A DNA stretch of 64,000 bases from an archaeon. GTDB lineage: Archaea; Thermoproteota; Nitrososphaeria; Nitrososphaerales; UBA183. Location: assembly GCA_021807225.1 (NCBI GenBank), contig JAKAPI010000001.1, forward strand, positions 62,001-126,000, in the 5' to 3' direction. Under the pieces are notes generated by a model. It did not search any database and was not told the origin of the DNA. It saw only the letters and a list, made by a program, of their open reading frames with translations. Both the position numbers and the translations under genes were made by a program. This document shows, piece by piece, positions 17,937 through 26,780 of the stretch. The first letter of the stretch is position 1. The number at the start of each line of letters is the position of its first letter.

Positions 17937-17943
17937 GAAGAGG

Positions 17944-18288
17944 TCAGCTGTATGATCTCCAGGTGTGGTTGCATTTGACACATCTGTAGAACTGAGTCGG
18001 TGGTTCGTCCCCGCTCCTCGTCTGCAGGAACCACCAGAACGCCTCGTTGTTGCTACATTTCGGGCACTCGATCTTCGTGGTGGGGAGTGAATTGAGCTTC
18101 TCCTCCTTCTCTCCCACGACCTTGATCTGTGGGGTGTTGGCAAGCTCGTCCTCTGTCTTCTGCACAAGGACGTTCCCTTCTTTCTTGGAATAGCCGCAGT
18201 TGTCGCACATGTACGTGACTGAGACTTCACGCGCGCCCTTGACCTGCTTCAGCTTGAGGCGGGTTCCACACTTTGGGCAGAACTTCAG
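17944..18288 (-). CDS. tfs: Transcription factor S (TFS), probable CTG start
   Basis: This factor stimulates RNA cleavage by backtracked RNA polymerase. It has an N-terminal ribbon (KFCPKCGTRL...MCDNCGY) and a C-terminal TFIIS-type ribbon (CPKCSNNEAFWWFLQTRSGDEPPTQFYRCVKCNHTWR) with the acidic loop residues after RSG. The first ribbon is complete only if translation begins at CTG 18288. That codon overlaps the rpoL stop as CTGA, and GGTG lies 7 nt upstream. An internal ATG at 18210 would cut the first ribbon in half, and no ATG, GTG or TTG lies upstream in frame within the 60 nt checked. Length from CTG is 114 residues, normal for TFS. Confidence 0.88.
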   Translation of the reverse strand: MKFCPKCGTRLKLKQVKGAREVSVTYMCDNCGYSKKEGNVLVQKTEDELANTPQIKVVGEKEEKLNSLPTTKIECPKCSNNEAFWWFLQTRSGDEPPTQFYRCVKCNHTWRSYS

Positions 18289-18572
18289 CTGGAAGCACCA
18301 CCAAGTGCTTTCTTGACGCCGTTGTAGAGGTCTTTGGTGGTCTCCATTGCCCTGTCGACGCTGTTGGCGAACGCTTTCTCGGGCTTGATGCGCTGAGCCC
18401 TGACCCTCAGAACAAGCTTCTTGATCAATGGATGGGGAGGAAGGACGCCAGCGAAAGTCACGCTCTTCTCCTCAAGGAGCTCGTGGTGGACTATCTCCGC
18501 CAGAGAGTAGTCTTCCCCTGTTATCTCGACGGTGAGGCCCTTCTCATCTTCACTTGTGGTCTGGACTTGCAA
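18285..18572 (-). CDS. rpoL: RNA polymerase subunit L (RpoL, Rpb11-like)
   Basis: This 95-residue subunit pairs with RpoD in the polymerase assembly platform. It shows the family core GEDYSLAEIVHHELLEEKSVTFAGVLPPHPLIKKLVLRVRA followed by a C-terminal amphipathic helix (AMETTKDLYNGVKKAL). The start is TTG. Its stop overlaps the start of tfs, so polymerase subunit and polymerase factor are translated together. csl4 ends 60 bp upstream on the same strand. Confidence 0.9.
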   Translation of the reverse strand: MQVQTTSEDEKGLTVEITGEDYSLAEIVHHELLEEKSVTFAGVLPPHPLIKKLVLRVRAQRIKPEKAFANSVDRAMETTKDLYNGVKKALGGASS

Positions 18573-18631
18573 TTTTTACCGGACGGGCCGTCTGACTCCG
18601 GCTTTTAAGGAGATAGGAACAACCGCTTCAA

Positions 18632-19210
18632 CTAGGGCTCTATGGGAGTCGTCCCGAAGTCCCTGGCCAGCTTCCTCTCTTCCACGTTTCCACACTCATC
18701 GCACTTTACCCTGGTGGCGCTCCCCTTCAGGAGGGGCCTTCCACAGTTGCCGCACAGAGCCGATACCACACCCATGTCGGGTTCGTCTATGTTCAGGTGG
18801 ATTATTCCGTTGACGAGGCTGAACACCCTGCATCTTACGATGTCGCCTGCCTTCACGGGGGTTGTTCTCCTGGCGCCGCGACCGCCCCCAGAGAGTCCTC
18901 TCAGGGAAAGCATCCCTGAGAAGTCCTTGTGAGTGAGCTTCCCGTTGTGAAAGAAGATGTGGACGTTGGCAGAGTTCGCCTGCGAACCCTCGACCTGGCC
19001 AGTAACCCAGTCGTCAATCCTGATGAGCTCCGGCTCTGCGGCCGGTTTGACCGAAATTTCCATGTTCTTCATGTCTTTCACCAGAGAGCCCGCTGCCAAC
19101 GCCCTTATCGCGCCCGAGTCGTCGTAGGTGTGCAAACCAGGGAGGAACTCCTCGGAGACCGCGACTTTGTCTCCTGGAAGCACGCCTCCTTTGCTCTTCA
19201 GGTCTGTCAT
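18632..19210 (-). CDS. csl4: Exosome RNA-binding subunit Csl4
   Basis: This 192-residue protein caps the archaeal exosome and binds RNA and DnaG. It begins with an N-terminal domain PGDKVAVSEEFLPGLHTYDDSGAIRA and has a central S1 domain (residues about 60-140, with an unusual Gly/Arg-rich loop GGGRGARR). A C-terminal zinc ribbon (CGNCG...CDECG) ends it. The ATG overlaps the dph2 stop as ATGA, so the order is dph2-csl4-rpoL-tfs. Confidence 0.92.
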   Translation of the reverse strand: MTDLKSKGGVLPGDKVAVSEEFLPGLHTYDDSGAIRALAAGSLVKDMKNMEISVKPAAEPELIRIDDWVTGQVEGSQANSANVHIFFHNGKLTHKDFSGMLSLRGLSGGGRGARRTTPVKAGDIVRCRVFSLVNGIIHLNIDEPDMGVVSALCGNCGRPLLKGSATRVKCDECGNVEERKLARDFGTTPIEP

Positions 19211-20238
19211 TTCTTAATCAATCCCACCGTGAGCTCAATCCATTTCTGACGCTCAAGGAACTCCCCCGGTTCCCTCCCCTCAATAAGTGCCACTAAAGCG
19301 TCAGCCTGTGGGATTGAAAGCACCGGCCTATCGAAAGTGAACCCGTCGATGGAAATCCTAGGGCACGCGGTCTGGACGAACGCCTCGATCTCCCGGTGCG
19401 GCGCGAGCCGCTCCGGAGTAACGTCCCTCATGGCTAGGCGCACCACCTTTCTTCCATTCATCTCCAACCGCTTTGCAATCCACCTGCTTCTGCCCGACAT
19501 CTTCTGGCCCTCTTTCAACCCGGTTATGACGCCAAAGACCCTTGCGTCTCTTGCCTTGTAGACGGAGAGTACGGCTCTCTTCCTCCTTTCCTCTGCAGCC
19601 TGCCGCATGTCTGTCACTTCGTTCATGTACGGGTCGAGCATGAACGTAGGTTTTCCGGTAGCCAGCGCAAGGCCGACCGCATGGAATTCGCTCTCGCCGA
19701 GGAGGGCGAAGGCGTCGACTTCGTCGCGTATGGGGAACGACGAAGAGAAATCGCACCCGAACACCTGTCCCCCGAGCATGAGATTGTTGCCGCTACCCAC
19801 CTTCACCTGGAACCCCATAGATTCGAGCTTCTCTTTTACTGGGCCGAGCTGGTGCAGATGCTGGCTGAATGTGGCGAGGCCGACGCGCTTGTATGGCGCC
19901 AGGGCCTTGGCCGCCGTATCGGTGACCTCGCCAAAGTCTACATCGTCGACGGCATCAACCAGGTACGTGTAGTCGCCCACCTCTGACACGGCGGCATTGT
20001 GACCGATGTGCAGCGCCAGATCTGCCTGTAGCTTCTCCACGTCATCGTCGACAGTGTCACAAATCCCAAAACAGCTGTCCCCGGACAAGATAGAATCCAC
20101 CCCGTACTTCGCCTTCACCCGCTCCATCAGGTCCTTGGTCTGCCTCAACAACCCTCCAGGCGCGTTCACAAACACCAGCTTCGGCTTCTTCGCCTCGATT
20201 ATCTGAAACACCCGGGCCTCATCGATTCTGACCGTCAT
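19207..20238 (-). CDS. dph2: Diphthamide synthesis enzyme Dph2
   Basis: This 343-residue noncanonical radical-SAM enzyme transfers a 3-amino-3-carboxypropyl group to the target His of elongation factor 2. The three cluster cysteines are visible: C56 in GDSCFGIC, one in QVFGCDFSS near residue 161, and one in QTACPRISIDG near residue 290. Dph6, which finishes diphthamide, is also in this window at 29.6 kb. A TATA-like ATTTATAA near 20288 on the minus strand suits the ATG start. Confidence 0.93.
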   Translation of the reverse strand: MTVRIDEARVFQIIEAKKPKLVFVNAPGGLLRQTKDLMERVKAKYGVDSILSGDSCFGICDTVDDDVEKLQADLALHIGHNAAVSEVGDYTYLVDAVDDVDFGEVTDTAAKALAPYKRVGLATFSQHLHQLGPVKEKLESMGFQVKVGSGNNLMLGGQVFGCDFSSSFPIRDEVDAFALLGESEFHAVGLALATGKPTFMLDPYMNEVTDMRQAAEERRKRAVLSVYKARDARVFGVITGLKEGQKMSGRSRWIAKRLEMNGRKVVRLAMRDVTPERLAPHREIEAFVQTACPRISIDGFTFDRPVLSIPQADALVALIEGREPGEFLERQKWIELTVGLIKK

Positions 20239-20307
20239 GATGTTCGTCTCAGTACTCCGGTTTTACTTCGTCATTCAGTGGTCCGTTATAAATTGGGAAC
20301 CTGTCTT

Positions 20308-20829
20308 TCACGCCGAAACCGGGGTCGGAGTGGCTTCCTCCCTCAGCTTGATAATCTCGGTGTGGGTTTTCATGGGCAGCTTCGTAGCGGCGGCCCACAT
20401 GGCTTCCTTCCCCTTGTCAAAGTTCTCGGCCTTCACGCTTAGCTCGAGCACGACGCTTCCAATGCCCACTCTTGCTGCCAGCCCGATGGGCTTCCCGAAC
20501 GCCTTCCTCATCCCTTCCTGAAGCCTGTCTGCGCCTGCTGTGGCAATCATCTTGTTCTCTCGCAGGACAAGGTGCGGATAGGTCACTACCTTGAGAAAAA
20601 AGTTCTCCTCCCCCACGAGGGCGACCTTCTTGCTCGCAGCTACCCTTGCTGCTTCCAAGGCGTTGTGTCTGATCTGCAGTTTGCCTTCTGAAATCAGCTT
20701 GAACTGGTAGTCGTAGTCAGGCCTGAACTTCCCGGTTGTGAAGCGGGCGACCTTGGGGTTGGGAGCCCCTGGCGCGAACTTCTTGTTGTAGAACATCCCC
20801 TTCTGCTGTCTGTAGTTGGAACCGTGCAC
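20308..20829 (-). CDS. rpl10e: 50S ribosomal protein L10e (uL16)
   Basis: This 173-residue protein shows the L10e pattern: an N-terminal NYRQQKGMFYNKKFAPGAPNPKVARF, IRHNALEAARVAASK, FFLKVVTYPHLVLREN, AGADRLQEGMRKAFGKPIGLAARV. It contacts the tRNA region of the large subunit. The start is GTG. It stands just upstream of dph2 on the same strand, with a TATA-like GCTTAATTAG near 20869. Confidence 0.93.
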   Translation of the reverse strand: MHGSNYRQQKGMFYNKKFAPGAPNPKVARFTTGKFRPDYDYQFKLISEGKLQIRHNALEAARVAASKKVALVGEENFFLKVVTYPHLVLRENKMIATAGADRLQEGMRKAFGKPIGLAARVGIGSVVLELSVKAENFDKGKEAMWAAATKLPMKTHTEIIKLREEATPTPVSA

Positions 20830-21099
20830 GGTTGGCTGGCCTCAAACCCGCGCCTCGCCAACCCCTAATTAAGCTTCAATCTTCCAGGCTCAAGAACCTG
20901 AAGTTTTTGCTGGGATCAGGGCTCCCCATCACGAGGCACGCGCCACGGCCGTGCTTTCCACTTGCTTCTCCATTTCGGTGAAGCCGCCCTCTTCGGCAGA
21001 ACTCCCAAGTGACAGAGTCCTCTCGTTACAGTCAACGCTGCGAGCCGCGCCCGAAGCGTCCTGGGAACCCTTTTCCAATGACGCCCCTGCGGTGCCAAC
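20830..21099. other. Intergenic region between L10e and DUF72 genes
   Basis: These 270 bp separate divergent genes. The left end holds the L10e promoter. I see no convincing open frame, tRNA, or clear TATA box for the DUF72 gene. Minus-strand frames here run into the DUF72 coding region and look like shadows. Confidence 0.4.
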
Positions 21100-21804
21100 A
21101 TGAAGGCCTTCGTAGGGGTTTCGGGGTTCGGCTACCCGTCTTGGAGAGGGAAATTCTATCCCGATGGGATGAAGAGCGGAGATTTCCTTTCTCACTACTC
21201 CGGAGTGCTGGAGAGCGTCGAAATCAACAGCAGTTTCTATGCGGAGCCAGGCCAGACTATGGTGAAGGAGTGGGCTACCAAGACCAGCGAGACATTCCGA
21301 TTCTCATTCAAGGCTCCACGGGCCATCACGCACATAATGAAACTGGGAGAAGGGTCTCAGGAGGCGGCTAACAAACTCTCCTCAACCCTTGACCTGCTCG
21401 GTCCAAGACGGGGACCCGTTCTTTTCCAGCTCCCCCCGTTCACCAAATTCAGCCGCGACCTGCTAGACGGATTCCTTTCCAAGACGTCGGGGGTAGAGCC
21501 GAAGGTGTTCGAGTTCAGGAACAGATCGTGGCTCACAGACGCTACTTACGACCTGCTGGAGGAGCACGGTGCGGGGTTCTGCATAGCGGAAACTGAGGCG
21601 ACCGAACCGACCTTCAGGGTGACCGGGGGCATCGCATACTTCAGGCTCAGAAAGGGCTCTTACGATGCGAAGTCCATCGAGAAGTGGAGTGACAGGATCA
21701 AGGAAGCCGCTGATAGCGCCGAAGAATGCTACGCTTACCTGAGGCACGACGAGACCGGGGAGAACGCCATCCTCGCTCAGTTACTTGCGAAGAAGCTGGG
21801 TTAG
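21100..21804 (+). CDS. DUF72 (YecE-like) protein
   Basis: This 234-residue protein is a TIM-barrel-like DUF72 member: VGVSGFGYPSWRGKFYP at the N-terminus, then VEINSSFYAEPG, FRFSFKAPRAITH, GPVLFQLPPFTKF and FEFRNRSWL in the family order. The biochemical role of DUF72 proteins is not established. It is a single gene, convergent with the MFS transporter. Confidence 0.9.
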   Translation: MKAFVGVSGFGYPSWRGKFYPDGMKSGDFLSHYSGVLESVEINSSFYAEPGQTMVKEWATKTSETFRFSFKAPRAITHIMKLGEGSQEAANKLSSTLDLLGPRRGPVLFQLPPFTKFSRDLLDGFLSKTSGVEPKVFEFRNRSWLTDATYDLLEEHGAGFCIAETEATEPTFRVTGGIAYFRLRKGSYDAKSIEKWSDRIKEAADSAEECYAYLRHDETGENAILAQLLAKKLG

Positions 21805-21807
21805 CCT

Positions 21808-23055
21808 CTATACGGTGTTGGCTTCTTTCGGGATTCGTCTGCCCAGCCTGGCGAACAGAACGAACGCAGGCGCCGCCGGGATCATCATCAGCGCCCAGGC
21901 TACAAGCGTGTTGCTGCTGGCAGAAAGGGCAGCTCCTCCTAGCGCAGGGGCAAACACGTAACCCGCGCCAGAGAAAAGACCGAAGGCCCCATTGTAGGAA
22001 CCTATCTCCGTGGGAGGCGCAAGGTTGGAAGGCATCGTCATCGACGGTATTGCCGCGAAGTTCTCTCCGACGGTCAGGACGACGATGGCGACCATGATCC
22101 CTGCTATGAGCCCCAACCCTGACCAGCCCAACCCCAGGGCCCCTAGTGATAGGTAAGCAGCCACATAGAGGATGATCGAGACGCCGGCTGACCAGGTGTG
22201 AAGGCGCCCAGTTGCCCAGCGGGTGACTTGGTTCTGGCCTATGACGACTATCAACCCGTTGAGCGACAGAGCGATTCCTACGATGTTGTTAGGTAGCTTG
22301 AGGACGGGCCCGATGTAGAGCGGGAGGGTGTTTGCCCACTGGGCCTCGGCGAGGTTCGCCAAGAAGAACGCGAGGCACAAACTCAGGAACACCTTGTCGT
22401 TCATGAGTATCCCGAGGCTATCCCGGACTGAGGTCGGCCCCGAAGTCTGCTTCGCTCCTTCGGGCGACGCCCCCTTCTTCCTTGCGACATCATATGGTGA
22501 CGGATGCAGAACCGACGCGAGCAGCAGCGCGGACGCGAGCATGATCGCAGATGCGACGAACCCAGCTGTCGAGTACCCCAGGGCGAGGGTAAGGTATCCG
22601 CCCACTGTCACGCCGGCAACATACCCGCCGTTGAACCCTATTCTCTGCCAACTGAACGCCCGACTTCTATCCGCCAGTGTAGTGAGGTCAGCAGTGTAAG
22701 CAGAAAGAGCAGGTCCCGCGAGGGCGCCCCCCGCGAGGTTTGCGACTGCGGCCGCGATTATGATCCCCGAGACCAGTCCGGTTGACATCGATAGGGCGAC
22801 CATTCCGATGCACGCGGCCTCCACGGCGAGCATGACCAGAAACAGCCTTCTTCTCCCAACCCTGTCGGTCACGAGGCCGCCGAAGGGCGACACGAAGAGG
22901 GGGACTATCCCGATGACGATCAGGAGCAGGCCGATGTCAAGATATCCGAGGCCGAGCACCTCTCTAAGGTAAATGCTGATGAAGGGCGTGAGCATAGCTA
23001 CGCCCAGGGCCCTGACTCCTGCTCCTATGCCCAGGAACCTGATGTTTCTGTCCAA
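21808..23055 (-). CDS. Major facilitator superfamily transporter
   Basis: This 415-residue protein has 12 predicted TM segments. An MFS signature loop, GGLVTDRVGRRRLF, lies between TM2 and TM3, and a cytoplasmic loop of Lys, Pro and Ser residues lies near the middle. The TTG start lies 28 nt from a minus-strand TATA element centred near 23083. The substrate is unknown; the overall pattern resembles drug or sugar efflux carriers. Confidence 0.88.
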   Translation of the reverse strand: MDRNIRFLGIGAGVRALGVAMLTPFISIYLREVLGLGYLDIGLLLIVIGIVPLFVSPFGGLVTDRVGRRRLFLVMLAVEAACIGMVALSMSTGLVSGIIIAAAVANLAGGALAGPALSAYTADLTTLADRSRAFSWQRIGFNGGYVAGVTVGGYLTLALGYSTAGFVASAIMLASALLLASVLHPSPYDVARKKGASPEGAKQTSGPTSVRDSLGILMNDKVFLSLCLAFFLANLAEAQWANTLPLYIGPVLKLPNNIVGIALSLNGLIVVIGQNQVTRWATGRLHTWSAGVSIILYVAAYLSLGALGLGWSGLGLIAGIMVAIVVLTVGENFAAIPSMTMPSNLAPPTEIGSYNGAFGLFSGAGYVFAPALGGAALSASSNTLVAWALMMIPAAPAFVLFARLGRRIPKEANTV

Positions 23056-23145
23056 GCTTTTGAGGTCGCAGTCATCCGATTAAAAGGGGCATTGACCGTC
23101 CGAGTCCATCCACGCTTAATATCGTGGATGAAATCGCCAGGCCGG

Positions 23146-24324
23146 ATGCCTTTCACACTTCCGCCTTCCCTGCTGGAATCAGACGACATTGCGCTCATAC
23201 TTGCTTTTGGGAAGCTCTCGGTCCTCGAAGCCTGCTCTGTCCTGGGTGGCGCCGTCCAGCGGGCAGAGGCGCCAACCGAAAGGGTCTCGGCGCTACACGT
23301 CGGACGCTATAGCCCAGACCTCCTCTCTGAGCTTTCGGGATCGCACAAGTGCGCCCCTATAGTCGAACAACTGGAATCGGCATCGTCAGACCAGTCGGTC
23401 CTGGCAGACCTGTTGGAGGACTATCTCGACGTGAAATCAAATGTCGCGATGAGCGGATACGGAATCCCTGAAGACGAATACGAAGAGCTAGTGCGGGAGA
23501 TGCTTGACGGCCTCAGGGCGCGCGGTCTCAGGAAGGTGAGGCTGCTGAGGCCGGACGGCGGCGAGCTACTCTCCGAACAGGTCCTGACAAGAAAGGCGCT
23601 CGACGTGGTTGCCTTTCCATTCCACGGGGGTTTTGCCTTGGGTCCGACCGCATGGGTCCCCGATTCTGCTTCCCTGAGACAGAGGGGGACGCGCCGACCA
23701 GTGCCGTACCCCGACATCGCTATGTCCCCTCGTCTGGCCCGGACCCTTGTCAACCTTGCAGGTCTGTTGCCAGGCCAGACACTCCTGGACCCCTTCTGTG
23801 GGGCGGGGACGATCCTCGTCGAGGCTTGTTCGAAGACGCTCCGGTGCCTCGGTGTGGATTCCCGAGCCAGCCGAGTTCAGAATGCGCGAGAGAACCTCCG
23901 GTGGTCTGGCGGAGGGGCAGAAGCAGGCTATGACATACGGAAGGGAGATGCGAGGGAGCTCCCGAGGATGCTGAGGGGCACGAAGGTCGACGGGATTGTC
24001 ACTGAGCCTCTCCTGCTGCCGCGACTAGACGCCAGGCCGAAGACCGCCACAGCGAGAGCGATGATCGAGGAGTCAGCCCGTATCTATAACGACGCACTCG
24101 CTTCGATGGCCGAATGCATCCGGCCCGACGGCCGGATTGTCATGGTCGTCCCCGTCGTACAGACCATGGATGGCGACGAGGTTACCTTGACTCTCGAAGG
24201 GAGGAGCCTTGGCTTGAGGCTCTATCAGCCAGGACCAGTCGGATTCGAATATCCGGTCAGGCTGTCCTTTGAAAGCACTAGATGGGTCAGGAGAGCCGTC
24301 TACGTGTTCGAGCCGCGGTCCTGA
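23146..24324 (+). CDS. tRNA/RNA guanosine N2-methyltransferase, Trm11/TrmG10-like
   Basis: The C-terminal half is a class I methyltransferase with motif I LLDPFCGAGTILVEA near residue 220 and motif IV VTEPLLLPRL, a TEP variant of the usual DPPY. The N-terminal half is a divergent THUMP-like region. It probably methylates G10 or a nearby tRNA position. I placed the start at ATG 23146, 28 nt after gcttaatat. TTG 23092 would lie only 36 nt from the start of the divergent MFS gene, and ATG 23128 is a further option. The 3' end overlaps convergent trmJ by 25 bp. Confidence 0.75.
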   Translation: MPFTLPPSLLESDDIALILAFGKLSVLEACSVLGGAVQRAEAPTERVSALHVGRYSPDLLSELSGSHKCAPIVEQLESASSDQSVLADLLEDYLDVKSNVAMSGYGIPEDEYEELVREMLDGLRARGLRKVRLLRPDGGELLSEQVLTRKALDVVAFPFHGGFALGPTAWVPDSASLRQRGTRRPVPYPDIAMSPRLARTLVNLAGLLPGQTLLDPFCGAGTILVEACSKTLRCLGVDSRASRVQNARENLRWSGGGAEAGYDIRKGDARELPRMLRGTKVDGIVTEPLLLPRLDARPKTATARAMIEESARIYNDALASMAECIRPDGRIVMVVPVVQTMDGDEVTLTLEGRSLGLRLYQPGPVGFEYPVRLSFESTRWVRRAVYVFEPRS

Positions 24325-25016
24325 TCCGAACCAAGAGTCGCCACCGCTTTCCGGAAAACCCCTGACATCAGGTTAAGCTGGGCGTCGGTCAAGTTCGAGG
24401 TCGCCGCCATCCTCTTGGCGCCTTCCAGGAGGTTTCTGGTCTTGTGCCTGGGCATCCTCGAGGCCTCTGACAGTTCAAAGAGACTCTGAGCGAAGACCTC
24501 TCTCGCCTTGCGTCCCTGACGTTTCTTGTTGCGAGTGACCCCCCTAGAGGCAAGATAGAGAATGATCGCGGCCGCGTGGCCTATATTCAGCGACCGATAT
24601 TCTTGGCCGGTGTCTATGGTCACCGTAACGTCACACGCGTCGATTTCCTCGTTGGTGAGCCCGGTGCTGTCCCTGCCGAACACGAGCGACGGCGCCGCTG
24701 ATGAAGATAGGATTTCATGAAGCCTTTCGAGGCTCGCCATCCTGCGGGATATGTTGGATTTCTTCGTCGCCCTTACCGCGGTCGTGGCGACCAGCAGGTC
24801 GTTCTCTTTTCTGACCTGGTCAAACGTGGTGACTACCGCCTTGTCAAGGACTTCCGCGGCGTGAGACGCATACACGGCGGCCACCGAAAGGTCGGCCTTC
24901 GGTTCGACCAGGTACAGCTTCTCCACTCCAAAGTTCTGGATCAACCTTGCTACATGGCCGACGTTGACGGGGCCTTTGGGCTCAACCAGGGTTACCGACA
25001 AGCCACGAGGGAGCAC
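24300..25016 (-). CDS. trmJ: SPOUT 2'-O-methyltransferase, TrmJ-like
   Basis: This 238-residue SpoU/TrmH-type knotted methyltransferase probably 2'-O-methylates tRNA position 32. Visible motifs are the N-terminal LVEPKGPVNVGHVARLIQNFG, the middle LVFGRDSTGLTNEEIDACD, and the knot SLNIGHAAAIILY. The C-terminal helical tail resembles TrmJ dimerisation extensions. GTG 25016 lies about 25 nt from a minus-strand GATTTATCC, supporting a leaderless start. TrmJ versus another SPOUT substrate is not certain. Confidence 0.85.
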   Translation of the reverse strand: MLPRGLSVTLVEPKGPVNVGHVARLIQNFGVEKLYLVEPKADLSVAAVYASHAAEVLDKAVVTTFDQVRKENDLLVATTAVRATKKSNISRRMASLERLHEILSSSAAPSLVFGRDSTGLTNEEIDACDVTVTIDTGQEYRSLNIGHAAAIILYLASRGVTRNKKRQGRKAREVFAQSLFELSEASRMPRHKTRNLLEGAKRMAATSNLTDAQLNLMSGVFRKAVATLGSDQDRGSNT

Positions 25017-25053
25017 GGCCCGGCACAGCGCCAGGCGGATAAATCTGTCACTG

Positions 25054-25758
25054 TCACACGCGTTCGCAGATCAGGTGCACTTCGTCTGGAGTCAGCGAAG
25101 CGACCCTCTTCTTTCCGTGGTCCTCCTCGTTCCTGAATCCCAGCTCTGCGAGAGCCGAGTCAACCTGCCTTCTCCTCAGGGAGAACAGGTGGATCACCCT
25201 GGCCACCTCGTCTACAGAGATTCGGCGTTTCGGACTGAACCTGACGATAACCGAATCCACCTTCGGAGGCGGGTCGAACGACGCCCTCCTGACTTCGCCT
25301 ATCGCTTCGGTTTCGAGAGCTATCTGCGCGACGGCGGAGATCCCTCTGTAGTTTCGCGCTCCTGGTGCCGCCGAAATCTTCTGCACGAAATCCTTCTGCA
25401 GGACGGCCACCGCGTCGGAGAACTGGCGGGTGCTCAGCCAGCGCACGAACGTCGCGGACTCGGAATACGGGAGGCTCGCGACAAGCACGTCGAAGGTGGG
25501 ATTCTGGCCGAAGGCATCCGCGAGCACGATTCTCGCCTTCGTCCCTTTGACGGCTTCTATGGTCGCTTCGTAGTTGGCCTCGTCGATTTCATATCCGAGA
25601 AACGACGCGCCCAACACCGCGAGCTCCTTCGTCAGGGCCCCCCTGCCGGTGCCTATCTCCAACACCCTGTCGGAGGGTTTGATGTCTGCGCAGCCTACAA
25701 TTCTTCTAACTGCCGACTCGTCGACCAGGTAGTGCTGCCCGAGCCTATGGCGTTTCAA
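25054..25758 (-). CDS. ksgA: rRNA adenine dimethyltransferase KsgA/Dim1
   Basis: This 234-residue enzyme dimethylates two adjacent adenines near the 3' end of 16S rRNA. It has LGQHYLVD at the N-terminus, SAM motif I VLEIGTGRGALTKEL (residues 32-46), and a C-terminal FSLRRRQVDSAL. The catalytic motif IV is SLPY (residues 95-98) in place of the usual NLPY. The TTG start follows the DUF655 stop without a gap. Context DUF655-KsgA is a well-known archaeal pair. Confidence 0.9.
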   Translation of the reverse strand: MKRHRLGQHYLVDESAVRRIVGCADIKPSDRVLEIGTGRGALTKELAVLGASFLGYEIDEANYEATIEAVKGTKARIVLADAFGQNPTFDVLVASLPYSESATFVRWLSTRQFSDAVAVLQKDFVQKISAAPGARNYRGISAVAQIALETEAIGEVRRASFDPPPKVDSVIVRFSPKRRISVDEVARVIHLFSLRRRQVDSALAELGFRNEEDHGKKRVASLTPDEVHLICERV

Positions 25759-26316
25759 CTACTTCTTTACGAAGATGCTGACCCTTGAATCGCCGGCCAG
25801 CTCCTCGACGATCCTCTTCGCGATCATCTTCGAAGGTTCCCTGAGCCCCACTCTCTTCTGTATGTCGTCGAAGCTCACGAATGCCTGCCTCTCTCTCGTT
25901 GCGACTATCTCGTTCATGAAAGTCTTCCCGATCCCCGGGATCAACTCGAGCCCATGTAGCCTCGGCGTGAGGGGCTGAAGGTCGTTGAAGGCAGCGACGT
26001 ATCTTTTCTCGTTCTCCTTTACGAGGGCCTCGACCACGGACGGGAGAGACGCTTTGGCTTCTGGGGATATCTCCTCGTAGGTAAGCTTCCCGAGCACGCT
26101 AACTATCTTCACTCGACCCTCCTTCCCTATCTTCACCCTTTCACCCACTTCGAAATCCAGGCTCTCCATGGCGAGCAGCTCGAGCAGGGTCAGCCGGTCT
26201 TCCCCGATGGCCTGTACCATCGGACCTTCTCTCCCCTTGATGACCGCTGACTTCCCTCTAGGCATGAAGTCCAGTACGTAGGCATATTCTTCGTATTTCT
26301 TGTCGGCTGGCATCAT
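25759..26316 (-). CDS. DUF655 RNA-binding protein
   Basis: This 185-residue protein is DUF655 (COG1491): an OB-like N-terminal half (YAYVLDFMPRGK, VGERVKIGKEGRVKIVSVLGKLTYEEIS) and a helix-hairpin-helix half (LELIPGIGKTFMNEIVATRERQAFVSFDDIQKRVG). It is always close to ksgA and rpoF in archaea, suggesting a role in rRNA maturation, but the activity is unknown. Two ATG codons stand at the start; the first is taken. Confidence 0.9.
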   Translation of the reverse strand: MMPADKKYEEYAYVLDFMPRGKSAVIKGREGPMVQAIGEDRLTLLELLAMESLDFEVGERVKIGKEGRVKIVSVLGKLTYEEISPEAKASLPSVVEALVKENEKRYVAAFNDLQPLTPRLHGLELIPGIGKTFMNEIVATRERQAFVSFDDIQKRVGLREPSKMIAKRIVEELAGDSRVSIFVKK

Positions 26317-26456
26317 TTTCCAGGACTTTTTCCTCTTGGGGGTTGCCTAGTTTGAAGGAGACCTCGCGGCACGGAAGAGAATCACGAAAACCACCTGCAA
26401 TCCCCTTGGCTCCGTGTCACCAAAAGGCTTCCTAGTTATTTAACGCTTGGTCGGGA

Positions 26457-26780
26457 CTACTTTGAATGAAGTATCTTCAATATCTTTTCGAGGGTCTCGG
26501 TTGAAAGCAGTTTCCGCCACCCTGAAGTGAACGTCCTGAGCTCCTCGATCGACTTCGGCGCTATGTTGACCAGCTCTACCGCCTCTTCCTCGCTCAGCCC
26601 CGCTTCGGTCTCCAGCTCCTTTTTCAGCTTCTTCGCTTTGTCCGCCTCTGACTTCGCAAACTTCGTCGCGTAGTCTAGGGTGCGCTTCTGTATCTGGTCT
26701 GCCTTCTCCACGTCGATTTTCTGAAGTATCTGGTTCGCCTCTGCGATTGTGAGGATCTTCTTCTCAGATTTCTCCGACAT
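26457..26780 (-). CDS. rpoF: RNA polymerase subunit F (RpoF, Rpb4-like)
   Basis: This 107-residue helical subunit forms the polymerase stalk with RpoE. It shows the RpoF pattern: ILTIAEANQIL, a long charged helix, then LSEEEAVELVNIAPKSIEELRTFTSGW. Its ATG shares one base with the L21e stop (TGATG). It lies in the order SRP54-Pus10-L21e-RpoF, with DUF655-KsgA following 140 bp downstream. Confidence 0.92.
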   Translation of the reverse strand: MSEKSEKKILTIAEANQILQKIDVEKADQIQKRTLDYATKFAKSEADKAKKLKKELETEAGLSEEEAVELVNIAPKSIEELRTFTSGWRKLLSTETLEKILKILHSK

